DNA of 18,605 nucleotides from NCBI GenBank assembly GCA_900618425.1, contig UZAN01043084.1:10932-29536 (forward strand), written 5' to 3'. Positions 9,601-17,777 of this stretch are shown here, one piece after another; the first letter of the stretch is position 1, and each line of letters opens with the position of its first letter. The DNA comes from Echinostoma caproni (Eukaryota; Platyhelminthes; Trematoda; Plagiorchiida; Echinostomatidae). Under the pieces are notes generated by a model. It had not been told where the DNA came from. It searched no databases and saw only the letters and a program-made list of their open reading frames with translations. A program made the position numbers and the translations under genes.

Positions 9601-12600
9601 CGCACCCGATTCGGGACGGGTCGGTGGGTGAGCGACAAAATCCACCTCTTCGACGCCGCAACCCGTATATGTTGACTGATCTTCATCGAAAGACACAACT
9701 CCAGAAACTTGGCCTTGATGCGATAACAGATCAAACGCAATAACTGAACCCAAACTGTGACCGATAACGGAGAACCCTCCCTGAAGCGAAATGGAAACAA
9801 AGAAACGCAAACGAAACCGTTATTGGTATTATTGCATGAACACACACAAACAGTTAGGAAGTAGTGAATTAACGATAGTTTGTTGAAGTCATACCAGAAC
9901 TGAGCAGTAGAGCTGAGGATCAGCTACCCCACAAAACCGCAATTCCAATTTATTTTAAAATGCGATAATTTCTATGTTCTGAAATTAACCATTGCAAAGT
10001 ATGTCGGGAGCTTGGTATCATCAGCCCACCTCTTGATAATGATAAGATTTCACCCGATTTTCACGGGTGAGATGTGGTTATCATTAACTATCCACGTGGA
10101 AATTAGTGATGGATGCGTAGCCTAATTTGTTGTGTTACTTGTTGTACAAAGTGGAACAAACGGAAAGTGTAACCAGTAAGCCGTGCTAATTCGTATCATC
10201 CAACAGTGTCCTGTTTGTACGGCGATATCGAAACGATTTGACCTCGCATTTTTACAATAAATAGTTGAGTGGCTAATACAATTCCGTTCCCGTGACCATG
10301 GCAACTAGGATGCTCTGAAACCAGTTCGCATACCTCTTCTCGGACCTTTCAGAATCAGTCTTCGGTTCACGTAGATGAGCTAGTCACCCGTGGTTTGTAA
10401 ATCCGGCTATAATCTCAAATATTGGCTGTGTCCCTTCACTCACCACGAGAGGTCATTGAGTAGGTCTATTCTGGTAGCTGTATCAAGGGACTAACTCCAG
10501 GAAAACGCTCTTCGAGGGAAAGGTGCACATTGTTTGTTAGACTTTTAATCTGAGTCTAAAAGCAATTGCGTGGAACGCATAGCGGCAACATTTCACAAAG
10601 AAGTTTAGAAACTAAACACACGAACCGATTGATGGATTAAAACATATTTAAGCATAACGTGGTTTTATTCCAAGAAGGAACTAACAAATAATGAACTAAA
10701 AACTGAATTAGCTTAGGTAACATCAGAACCTCACCACTTCGAGGTTCAAAATACGGATACCAAAAAAAACACTTGAATCCATAGAGATAGCATACGACTA
10801 CAATGATAAGCGGAAGTGTACGGTACAGGGCGCGTGTCCAGGATAAGGATAGAAGAACGGCCATTTGGGTAGCCTACAGTGAATAGATGGGCATTGTTCC
10901 TTGAACAAGCGGCGTGGACAACCAAGGACAATGTCGGACGATGTGATGAGTTTTGACCTGGAACACGAACAGTCTAAAATCTACATGCACAAACATCCTT
11001 AGAAGGATCGGGATGTGCACGAATCGGCGCGATTACTCATTAGGGATTGAGTCATCACTCAGCTATCTTATCGGTATGAGTTGAATGTGCTAGACCTAGA
11101 GCAGCATTTTGGAGAAAAAAGGATAACACCAAGAATAACTTTTGTTTCGATTAAAAGTCGATTGTCAGTTCTGAAGCAAACTTGTGTTTATGTCGAAGTT
11201 AAAAGCTGAAAAACAATAAGGCACTCATTCTCCATCAAATGAATTTTCCCGTGTTCACCAAATTGATATACACGAACCACCACATCCCCGGTGTGCATGC
11301 ACGTGTCACAATTATTGGCTAGGTTCGTTAAACCATATAAGAGATTCACAAATCGGCAGCGAAGAAAATCAATATAATTTTAAGGGTACAAGTGTTCAAG
11401 CTATAACGGGTTAGTATTTCTTCTTTGGAATAACCGTATACTTAGCTTCACATCGTTTTCAGTTAAGAAATTCGGGACATGTTAAACCAGCCCCTAAAAG
11501 TGAATAAAAAGGTCATAGAGCCATGCAAATAAAAACGCTAATTTGTTCCGCAAAAGATGCTTACCGTAAACTCCGGATTGCGAGCGAGGAATAACTTGCG
11601 CAACCGGCACATCTCTGTCGCTACAGTGTCAACGATCACCTGACAATATTTCGAACTGGTATAAAACAAGATATCCATTAAAGTGCCATTAGTGAATTGT
11701 CGAAGTTTGGGAATACTACGTAAACTGATCTGACTCAACTGTTCATCAATGCCAGTTGCGTCTGAGTGCAATCCATCGTGCCACATGACGGGCAAAAATT
11801 CCACCCGGTTGTTGTGGTGTGGAAAGTGGCTCTGTTCAATCTGACGGGTAGTGCGTCTAAGATGAAAGACGAGAAAAGGAGATTAATTAGTTGATGAAAA
11901 ATTGTCGAGTCGAGAAGGATTAGATGCAACAAATACACTCAGCACTCAGCCGTCGATTAGAGCTGATTAATAAAAACTAATGAGCAAATAATAAGTCCGA
12001 TTTATCCAGCATTCTGAAGATTCATGAGTAGTGAGATAGCAGTATAGGTACACTGGATATGGGATCATCATCAGGAGCATGGAAGGAAGATGATAGACAG
12101 TCCGATCTCTTGGTCCTTAAGGTTGAGGGTTCGACCGGAATTGGTGTAAACTGATGGAGGATTAGTCGATAAAAGTAAATGAGCCTTCAGTGCACCCGCT
12201 GGTAGGTTCTTGTCAGAACCAAAGGCTTTGGCTGAGAACGCTAACGGCTATCTTCCTTAGCGGACGGACACAAACCAAACATGATTCCATACTGCATCGG
12301 TGGTTGTACAGAACAATCAGGACCGGGCTGTTTATTGCATCGAAAGAGGTGGGTAGTGATTAGTGGGCTAGTGATCAGACATTCTAACTTTGCAGTTGCC
12401 GTGTCGGGCGCTTAGAATGGCCACCGAAAAACATGGAGAGCTATCTATGTTTGGCGAAAACTTATGCGTGATCGATTTCGAGGGGAGTGCTACAGTATAA
12501 TCGTCAGTCTTGCAGGTAACCTCGCTATGTGTGGCTTATAGCGCTGCAGTTCATATGCGTCCGTCGCTGACTCGAAATGTGACTGAGGTCTGTTGTAACT

Positions 12601-15600
12601 CATTCAAAGAAGTGCCAGAAAACCTAGTGCCACCAAATACCACTATTGTCAATTACTCCGTTATTGGGGGAGGTAGTACCATTGGGTGATGCAGCAGAAG
12701 GTATTCAAAAATGAGATAATATTGCAGCTCTTCCTCAAGATCATCACTATATGATCCCTGTAAAGTTTTTCTCGTATGAGTGTATCAGTCGAAGGATTTA
12801 TTGCACAGAAAATTCAGAGTTGCAGTCTCCGCCACGGGGACTAGACGATCGCCTGTCTCTGGAAGGTATGATGGACACGCACGACCATCGTGGAAACTAT
12901 CCTGTTTTTAGAGGGTTTGCTCTTTACGCGTATCATACAAGCTGACCTTATTTGTATCCCTTCCATTGACAAAGTCCTAGCAAAGAGGCCTACAAATCAT
13001 CCATCTACCTATCCATACCACTCTCCTAAACAATGTACATCACTGCCGGTGTTCCCATTTGCGAACATCAGTCCCATCTAGATGCACCGCTTTTGTTGAC
13101 ATATTGTTAGCCTAAAAGGCAAGATATATCCCGAGGGTACTAATGGTCAAGTAAATTTACATCATGCACATCTACTGCTCATAAGGATCAAAACTCGCTT
13201 CCACGGAGGCCCATAATCTTCCAGTAAGAGACGAATAAGCTTAAGTTAGCAAGAGAATTATGTATACGACTGAAACTCATCATTGTAGGACACGGACATG
13301 GCGTGATCAACTCGAAACAGTTCTTGGACAAGCACAAAACTGTCAACATCCTGGAGGAAGAAATCATGATCCCCTCCAATGTCGACTCATTTACTTCGAT
13401 CGACTTGAACCTAACCAGATCCTCACTGCGGGAGTTAATAAATGACACAAGAGATGTCAGGACTACATTCGGCAATATCCAAACATGCTGCTGCAGCGAC
13501 ACACTAAAAGAGAAAACATCTTAAAAATGGCTATCCAGAACGTTTTGTGGATAACGTCCTGTGAAATAACCGTCTGAGGGAAAGACTTTCAAGTGCAGAG
13601 AAGAAGGCAGTATACATTTCTCTCTCATTCAAAGGGGATACAATCGCAGAATTGGTTAGCCGCAAACTAGGAACTGCGTTGGAGAATACTTTTCACGTGG
13701 CAAAATTGCGTATCGTATTCACGTCTAGACCGACCTTGTGTTCGTAACTCAAAGACAGAATTCCTGCTTTTGCAGTCTCATTTTGTGTGTACCAGTTTAG
13801 GTGTTCCTGTGGAGCAACGTATATCGGCCGCACGAGCAGGCGCCTATGTACACGAGTTCGGGAACATCATCCGGCCTGGCTGAACACTGGTGTGATTACA
13901 ACTACTACAAGTGCCATCGTTTCACACCTCGTCGAGTCCGATCACACAGTGAGCGTGACTGAAGCATTTCGGCCTCTCTACTGTGTTCGAGGTCGCAGAT
14001 CAAAACCGACTAAAAATCGCATCCTAGCCACCGCAGAGGCGGTTGGAATTCGTCTACATGATCCCCCCTTGTGCGCCCAAAAACAGTTTGTGAAGTCACT
14101 CAGCCTACCATGGCCCGCCACCCGCTCCCATCCTCATGCTCCTCCACCTTCTCCCAATCCCACCCCAACTCACACACGGACCAAGCGTAAGTTCTGATGG
14201 CAGGATCAGCCACTTGGCACCGAATCGACTTCACATAGCCAACCAGCGGGGACGATGATGCCGGAGACACGATTTTTTACAACTTTTATCCTCATTACGA
14301 TACAGTATCGAAGTGTAGTGGACACCTCGGATGTTTGACTGCGTCCAAAGGGCGTATGATCTGATGTGCTGGACACCGGTACCCAAAGGTCTGCGGTTTT
14401 CCCACACCACCTCTGTGTCTTGCAGATCAGGCTTTGGCTAGTCGAAGGCTCCAGTTGGGAATTCCACAAGAAAATTCACCTGCCTATGCTTGGGCAACCT
14501 GACAGTATCGTGCCCACAAGCAAATCAGGGAGCTTTTTTCTATTTATTTAGATTATCCTGCTGTGATTCGCCTGGGACACAATTTGGACCCAGAGGCATG
14601 TGAAATATATAAAGATTCTTCTACTACGATTTCCTCAGTGCAGTTTGAAACCAGATCGGGTGTAAATAATAACAACGTTTAAACCAGAATTTCATCAGTT
14701 ACTGTCCGGTTTGCTTTATTATGCATTTCATTCCTCACAATAAACGATTCCTCATTCTTTAGCTTTAGCTTCTGGATAAATAACAGTAACAACTGTGATA
14801 AACGGAGATGAGAATCACGACTTCCGAAAGACTGTCCAACTGGATGACTACCACCATAATTTGCAATGTTCCAAAATAAGGGGATGAAAAAACGTGTAAT
14901 TTGATATCTAGTGACTTGTATCTAGGTTGGGAAATTTTATCCGACGAAGGCCAATAACGCTAATTTGATTTATCTACACTTGGATAAAGACAGGTGTGAT
15001 GCAACAATGAAAATTTACAGCACAACTAAAATCGCCAACTCACCGCAGGTTGTTAACACATTCAACTAAACCTTGTCCCCGTAAATTATAAATCGTCCCT
15101 ATTCCGTGAATGACGAAGAAAACGTGATCGATCGGTTTATGTTCGCCCTCATCCAACTGGTTTAACAATTGTTCATCCAGCCCACGTCGCACATGTGCAA
15201 CACGACCGTCATGCTCCGAAATTGGTGTATGGGAATCCAGTCGAGCGGGGTCTGATGGAAAAATTGATGATGACCTGTCTTGTAAATCCGGCGTTGTGCC
15301 CGTGGCGCCGTATGCGTGTGGCCAGGCGCGATATTGCACCATGGACTAAATTTTTATGGCGAAAAAGCAGTAGTGATATGAGTTTCAAAATCTCATAAAA
15401 AGAGCTGTAGACGGAAGGTTGCAAACTGGTGAAACTGAAATGTTCTAAATCACAAGATTATATATATATATATAACGGTTAAGTTTACCCGAGGAAAACA
15501 AAACAGCTCATTGACTTGCCTGTGGGTTGTGAAAAATAAAACGATCTGAACCACCCCGAGGATCCTCTGCGGGTAGTTCAAACGGCTGACCCCAATGTCC

Positions 15601-15685
15601 GTTCTCCATGGCAATCTTGTACTGAGCCTCCAGAGATTCACATGTCGTTTCAGAGAACGGTAATACGCGTAATTCGTCGGGAAGT
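3493..15685 (-). CDS. DDHD2: DDHD-domain phospholipase (DDHD2/SEC23IP-like), partial, six internal exons
   Basis: Spliced host gene, joined from exons 15685-15520, 15345-15044, 11856-11565, 9780-8878, 7583-7426 and 3670-3493. Exon ends were set by AG acceptors and GT or GC donors, and all five junctions are phase-compatible (0, 2, 0, 0, 2 in order). In sequence order the protein has: an N-terminal stretch resembling the segment just before the lipase core of human DDHD2; an HGIG strand (VIHGIG); a VEFLPV motif; a conserved FYTSxxY...IVDTVATEM helix region; the GHSLGS nucleophile elbow; a long linker; and the DDHD core ([38 protein letters not shown]). Known family role: cytosolic or ER/Golgi-associated phospholipase A1 acting on phosphatidic acid and other lipids (DDHD2), or COPII adaptor (SEC23IP). 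GHSLGS separates it from DDHD1, which has SHSLGC. DDHD2 against SEC23IP is not resolved, so the symbol means 'DDHD2-like'. The start and stop codons lie outside the window. Confidence 0.9.
3744..3800 (-). repeat. Detached 3' tail of a CR1-like element
   Basis: Read on the minus strand it contains CACCTTTCGGGGTGCATAAA, then CAAATACTTGACTTGACTTA and CTTGACG. GGTGCATAAA followed by repeated CTTGACTTGACT is also the end of the plus-strand CR1-like copy at about 2195-2222. It has the orientation of the CR1-like copy at 4836-6940 and could be the displaced end of that copy, separated by about 1 kb that includes the mariner fragment. That link is inferred. Confidence 0.6.
3810..4148 (+). mobile_element. 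Tc1/mariner-superfamily transposase, C-terminal fragment
   Basis: The frame ending at 4148 reads [16 protein letters not shown], then [45 protein letters not shown] and [20 protein letters not shown] before the stop. This is the C-terminal catalytic part of a DDE transposase of the mariner-like type with the [26 protein letters not shown] signature, abundant in insects. The last catalytic Asp region (SPDLSPLD) is kept. The QDGAPPH region with the preceding Asp is degraded to AQMFSPPH, and the N-terminal DNA-binding and first catalytic parts are absent. One base (4049) is N. The fragment lies in the 3.8-kb intron, antisense to the DDHD gene. No terminal inverted repeat was found. Confidence 0.82.
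4149..4835. other. Intron segment between mariner fragment and CR1-like copy
   Basis: Here the second half of the minus-strand CR1-like RT would be expected. Only a weak trace ([17 protein letters not shown] on the minus strand near 4750-4820) could be from it. The plus strand carries the unrecognised ORF 4293-4742. No other content is recognised. Confidence 0.35.
4293..4742 (+). CDS. Unrecognised 149-codon ORF
   Basis: Open from an ATG at 4293 to a stop at 4740-4742, antisense to the DDHD gene in its 3.8-kb intron, between the mariner fragment and the 3' border of the minus-strand CR1-like copy. The predicted product is polar, with several Ser- and Arg-rich parts, a few Cys residues (for example [17 protein letters not shown]) and no signal peptide or membrane segment. 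I recognise no domain. It could be part of an unplaced repeat, a non-coding part of the mariner or CR1 insertion, or an open frame by chance; no splice or expression signal favours a real gene. Confidence 0.2.
   Translation: MLSVIKSGSKFYYDYLFTEPASKNSACILDESSVEPVSSSLEHSPFRISHMTHRSTTDSLPTLRQHRIRDLSPSCADPKITRPIGFVYRSVEWFSRNKGPGACPANPREKPHLFYSCESQADPVNFDCAAGVPSAHRWTGRNITKRINR
4836..6940 (-). mobile_element. CR1-like non-LTR retrotransposon, endonuclease and partial RT
   Basis: A single frame can be followed from about 6700 down to 4836 with only four stops: TAA TGA at 6321-6326, TAA at 5529-5531 and TAG at 5400-5402. Upstream, a basic leader ([37 protein letters not shown]) is in another frame and joins near 6690. 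The endonuclease has [34 protein letters not shown] (GDFN altered to GEFN) and [10 protein letters not shown] with the SDH motif kept. RT blocks are [46 protein letters not shown], motif [14 protein letters not shown] and motif [12 protein letters not shown] (about 4920-4946). The frame then decays and motif C (FADD type) is not identifiable. Sense-oriented relative to the host gene. N at 6951 lies just upstream. Confidence 0.85.
6941..7425. other. Intron sequence without recognised content
   Basis: Lies between the 5' side of the CR1-like copy and the donor of the 7426-7583 exon. I saw no coding similarity, repeat structure or RNA gene. It may include the 5' leader of the CR1-like copy, whose exact start cannot be set. 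Confidence 0.4.
7426..7583 (-). CDS. DDHD2: DDHD phospholipase exon 5 of those visible (PHHKG block)
   Basis: 158 bases, acceptor TTCTATTTCAG, donor CG/GTACGT, entering in phase 0 and leaving in phase 2. It reads [19 protein letters not shown], then [19 protein letters not shown] and [15 protein letters not shown]. This follows [17 protein letters not shown] of the previous exon exactly as PMLIPHHKGRKRMHLEL follows in human DDHD2. The His pair of PHHKG is a constant feature of the family. The longer open frame on the opposite strand over this exon (7346-7570) is a shadow. Confidence 0.92.
7584..8877 (-). other. Intron of the DDHD gene, no recognised content
   Basis: 1,294 bases with donor GTTAGT and acceptor TATTTCAG. 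Open frames up to 83 codons on both strands show no resemblance to a known family, and no retroelement motifs were seen. The phase-0 join of its flanking exons leaves no need for a further exon here. Confidence 0.6.
8878..9780 (-). CDS. DDHD2: DDHD phospholipase exon 4 of those visible (catalytic serine, linker, start of DDHD core)
   Basis: 903 bases, 301 codons, phase 0 at both ends; acceptor TTTCGCTTCAG, donor CAG/GTTAGT. It opens with [19 protein letters not shown]; the presumed catalytic Ser codon is at 9754-9756. A linker of about 200 residues follows, rich in Ser, Thr, Glu, Asp, Pro and Val. It holds only one short helix-like segment ([20 protein letters not shown]) and no SAM domain that I can recognise, although human DDHD2 and SEC23IP have one at this place. 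The exon ends with the DDHD core: [37 protein letters not shown] and [10 protein letters not shown]. The linker codes for compositionally biased, probably disordered sequence. The frame is open throughout. Confidence 0.92.
9781..11564 (-). other. Intron of the DDHD gene, no recognised element
   Basis: 1,784 bases with donor GTAAGC and acceptor CGCTTCAG. AT-rich, with only short open frames that show no family resemblance. The one structural feature noted is the imperfect inverted repeat at 10038-10085. Confidence 0.6.
10038..10085. repeat. Imperfect inverted repeat (hairpin)
   Basis: Inner arms TCACCCG (10050-10056) and CGGGTGA (10064-10070) enclose a 7-base loop. Outer arms AATGATAA (10038-10045) and TTATCATT (10078-10085) are also complementary, with an unpaired internal loop of 4 and 7 bases. 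It could be the remains of a small palindromic DNA element or simply a chance structure in the intron. Confidence 0.45.
11565..11856 (-). CDS. DDHD2: DDHD phospholipase exon 3 of those visible (lipase core)
   Basis: 292 bases, acceptor CATCTTAG, donor ACG/GTAAGC. The first base completes the Arg codon left by the previous exon, giving [13 protein letters not shown], then [52 protein letters not shown] and [19 protein letters not shown]. Each block has a direct counterpart in human DDHD2 ([58 protein letters not shown]), with no gap. This is the best-conserved exon and by itself identifies the family. It is bounded by a 3.2-kb intron carrying a Penelope-like relic on one side and a 1.8-kb intron on the other. 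Confidence 0.94.
11857..13155. other. 5' side (host + strand left part) of the 3.2-kb intron, mostly unassigned
   Basis: Part of the intron 11857-15043 of the DDHD gene. It contains no recognisable host coding sequence. A possible tRNA-derived SINE trace is at 12070-12160. The sequence at 12750-13155 has short plus-strand open frames and could be the degraded N-terminal RT part of the Penelope-like element that starts to be recognisable at about 13156, but no residues convinced me. Confidence 0.4.
12070..12160 (+). repeat. Possible tRNA-derived SINE fragment
   Basis: GGTTCGACCGG at about 12127-12137 resembles a pol III B box (GGTTCGANNCC), and the preceding AGACAGTCCGATCTC and TGGTCC segment has the general look of a tRNA-like SINE head. 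A second stretch at 12362-12400 resembles an A-box region (GGGCTAGTGATCAGACATTC). The two are not spaced as one promoter and neither is complete, so this is only a suggestion. Confidence 0.25.
13156..14197 (+). mobile_element. Penelope-like retroelement relic with RT part and GIY-YIG endonuclease
   Basis: The N-terminal part reads [15 protein letters not shown], stop at 13225-13227, [38 protein letters not shown] and [17 protein letters not shown] (RT region up to motif A), ending at a stop at 13522-13524. The RT palm with motifs B and C is missing. In the next frame [14 protein letters not shown], stop at 13562-13564, [38 protein letters not shown], stop at 13745-13747, and then [28 protein letters not shown] and [18 protein letters not shown] run open to 14195-14197. 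This is the connector and GIY-YIG nuclease of Penelope-like elements, with the CxC and EHH residues of the associated zinc motif. It is antisense to the DDHD gene and cannot make an intact RT. Confidence 0.88.
13787..14197 (+). pseudogene. GIY-YIG endonuclease segment of the Penelope-like relic
   Basis: The longest intact stretch of the relic, 136 codons. The CVYQFRC and YIGRT pair takes the place of the GIY and YIG motifs; Arg in TRVREHH and the following EH are the usual conserved positions. The C-terminal 30 residues are Pro/His/Thr-rich ([18 protein letters not shown]) and are less typical. The frame continues upstream past 13745 with the two stops noted for the whole element, so no independent start is implied. 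Confidence 0.8.
14198..15043. other. Intron sequence 3' of the Penelope-like relic
   Basis: Probably begins with 3' untranslated sequence of the relic. Open frames on both strands (up to 87 codons) show no family resemblance. I looked for a hammerhead ribozyme core, as some Penelope-like elements carry one, and found no convincing CTGATGAG...GAAA arrangement. Confidence 0.45.
15044..15345 (-). CDS. DDHD2: DDHD phospholipase exon 2 of those visible (HGIG strand)
   Basis: 302 bases, acceptor TTTAG, donor CG/GTGAGT, entering in phase 0 and leaving in phase 2. The first residues SMVQYR continue HNPQ from the previous exon, as human DDHD2 continues HNPK with LMVHY. A variable Ser/Asp/Arg-rich stretch follows, then [11 protein letters not shown] and [13 protein letters not shown], the first core strand of the lipase fold, and [21 protein letters not shown] and the ECVNNLR helix are very close to human DDHD2 VVHGIG and QCVNDFR. 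In alpha/beta lipases of this family HGIG probably contributes to the oxyanion region; that role is inferred from the family, not shown here. Confidence 0.9.
15346..15519 (-). other. GC-AG intron of the DDHD gene with a (TA)8 run
   Basis: 174-base intron, by far the shortest of the gene. Read on the minus strand it begins GCAAGT after CAG and ends TTTAG before TCCATGG. A run of eight TA units lies at 15459-15474. Both flanking exons are well conserved and are joined in phase 0, which supports the GC donor. Confidence 0.75.
15520..15685 (-). CDS. DDHD2: DDHD phospholipase exon 1 of those visible (N-terminal region)
   Basis: 166 bases. It starts with the last base of a codon after a pyrimidine-rich acceptor ending TATTCAG, then reads [14 protein letters not shown]..., [17 protein letters not shown], and ends [10 protein letters not shown]. 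This matches the order and spacing of the human DDHD2 segment that runs from VPYSESFSQVLEE to ILHNPK, the end of the WWE-like N-terminal region. The donor is CAG/GCAAGT, a GC donor with an otherwise ideal consensus; no GT donor in reach preserves the frame into the next exon. The preceding exon must end in phase 2. No exon meeting that requirement, with the expected Trp-Phe-containing sequence, was found between 15686 and 18605. Confidence 0.82.
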
Positions 15686-16489
15686 CTGAATACGACATAA
15701 AAATCAATTTTAAAACTGACATTCATAGCAAGTATTGCGTAATAAATACCGAGAATAATGTTCCTCGTTTGTAAAGGATAACGCTTCTAGTACACGCGAA
15801 AAAAATCGCTTCGGAATGTTACAAAGCCCCGGAACTTGAAGTGGAGAACACAATAAGGGCCCGATATGTTAGACGTAGTGTTAAACGGAACGACAGCAAA
15901 GGTTTATACCTCCCTGATAAAACAGTTGGCTATTGGGACACATCATCGAGCGGCGGAATACAGTGAAGCGAACTTCCCTGGTCGCTGCCAAGCTCATAAT
16001 ACATACAAGGTACGTAAGGAAGATACCGATTGGACTTAGTTTTGAGAACGGGGGATAAGAAGCGAACCTCTATCGTCAACACAAAGTACATAGTTCAACT
16101 GTACATACACACATACAAACTTCTGAGTGGCCTCCCATTCCCTGAGAATTGATGGCACAATTATGTATTCGATAAGGGGAAGTAAAAGATAAAAACAATT
16201 GGAAGATACACAAAGCATCAACGTATCAAGAGCTCAAGTGTGCTTGGTGCATCCTTCACAAATTAGGAAAATGTTGTTGATGTACTTCTTACTGCCTAGC
16301 TTTCTGTAGCTATTAATTTAATGCTAACCTTTGGAAACCACCTAGGGCGTCCTGCGACAATAGTCATCAGGAATGATAAAATACGGTATCTCTAACGAAA
16401 ATCTCTGCTTGTTAAGAACAAGCCAATTAATTTGATATAGACTCTTATCTGACCAAAAGTGTGCCTAAAATAACCTTAGTATATTTAGA
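15686..16489. other. Intron upstream of the first visible DDHD exon, no recognised content
   Basis: Minus-strand search for the preceding exon (phase-2 donor, WWE-like Trp-rich sequence) found nothing convincing. Short open frames only. Confidence 0.5.
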
Positions 16490-17170
16490 ATCGTGCCAAA
16501 TCTTGGTCCTATTCGGCGTTTTTCCTCCCAGTATCTCTTTCAGGGTTGCTTTGCAGCCGATAGAAACCTGTACGCATCTTTCTCATCCCTAAGCGAGGCC
16601 AACGCGGTAATCCCCAGAATTACCGCTACATTACCCTCGGCTCGTCCTTCGTTGAGGTCATGGAACTATTGGTTGCAAAACAACTTCTTAACAACCGTCA
16701 ATGTGGCCTCCGCAGCCACAGATCCACTAGAGACCCGCTGGCGTATAAGTCACGCATTTAGCCTTTTCCACTAAACGTCAAAGCTGGTCGTATCTGGTCT
16801 TTTTCAATATTTCCATGGCGTCCGTTCTAGTCTGCCATGATCGACTCCGAGTGAAAATTCGCAAGTTAGGACTCCCCTCGTTTTTTACCACTTCGTTACG
16901 AAAGCTTCCTGTGTAACCGTTCAACCCCGGTTCGCGTTGATGAAGTCATTTCGAGAACAATCACAGCAAACTCTGACATCCCACAGGGTTCTCCTGAATG
17001 AATCTTCTAATCACAAACTCAATCCTAAACATGTTTTGCAGACAATGTCACTTCCTTTTTTAACATTCCTCTATCCCTATCAGCCACGACAGCTTATCTG
17101 CGCGTGCTTTACCTCATTCACAATTCAGTGTCGTCACAGCTTGGGGGCACTAAAAATCCAATTATTTTCA
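16490..17170 (+). mobile_element. Non-LTR retrotransposon RT relic
   Basis: From 16573 one frame reads RIFLIPKRGQRGNPQNYR, ITLGSSFVEVMELLVAKQLL, NNRQCGLRSHRSTRDPLAY to a stop at 16759-16761: the IPKxG...NYRPISL and QYGFRxxRST blocks before RT motif A. Motif A follows in another frame as LVFFNISMASVLVCHDRL (Asp replaced by Asn), then VKIRKLGLPSFF. Motif B is SDIPQGSP (16972-16992) and motif C is FADN (17035-17046), in place of FADD. A later block, IIFNVTKTSCMSIF, fits the KTxxM motif. Several stops and frameshifts and two altered catalytic positions show it is dead. It is a LINE RT; whether it belongs to the same family as the 2223-3140 fragment cannot be told because they cover different parts. 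Confidence 0.75.
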
Positions 17171-17777
17171 ACGTAACCAAAACCTCATGCATGTCCATAT
17201 TCAGAAAGCCGAATCCCTGCACTCCCAATCTGCGTTTTGGATGTTAATCACTTCGTTAGATGTATACAGTTTACTCGGTCTCCTCATATTGTTGAACAGG
17301 TATCCGGTGCGTCTGCGAAGACTTCCTACCTTTTCTGAGCGAAACGGTTTCCCGTATAATCACACTTTTTAAATGACCCCAAGTCGTCAGCAGATCTGAA
17401 GGTCTCTGTTTCTTTGGCACTTTTGGACTATGACCCTACGCCATTCACCTTGTCTCGAATTCGTCCTTAACATCCACTCTTCAAACACTTGATTATCGCC
17501 ATGCGATCCTCTCTTCGTTCCTTTTAAACCGTTATTACAACAGATTTTTATCAGTGAAGTTAGCCTTACTTCTGTTGGAGGTTTGCAAGACGACGCCTGA
17601 GGACCTTCACTCTCTACAACGGAGAAAATCTGGTTAGTGTCAAACCAACCCGATCGTTCTTTAATTTACTTAAATCTAGTGCTAACTATTACGCCTGGCT
17701 TGTCTATTTCTATTGCAGATCGTTTCATTAACCCGGATCCACCGGTTTGCGATAGTTTGTTTCAATTAGAACTAAAT
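17171..17777. other. Degraded sequence between two retrotransposon relics
   Basis: May continue the LINE RT relic toward its C-terminus, but no residue block could be matched with confidence. A short piece near 17595-17635 (EDLHSLQRRKS) might be from an RT C-terminal region. Confidence 0.3.

Noticed and set aside
14200..14560. Hammerhead ribozyme near the Penelope-like 3' end
   Set aside because: CTGATGTG near 14372 lacks the paired stem and the GAAA core in the right place.
16036..16221. Minus-strand frame containing REWEATQ as an upstream DDHD exon
   Set aside because: No further similarity to the WWE-like region and no phase-2 donor.
16327..16356. Possible small minus-strand exon (GRPRWFPK followed by GTTAGC)
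   Set aside because: A Trp-Phe pair before a donor would fit the missing upstream DDHD exon, but the donor phase is 0 and the next exon needs phase 2; the exon would also be only about 28 bases.
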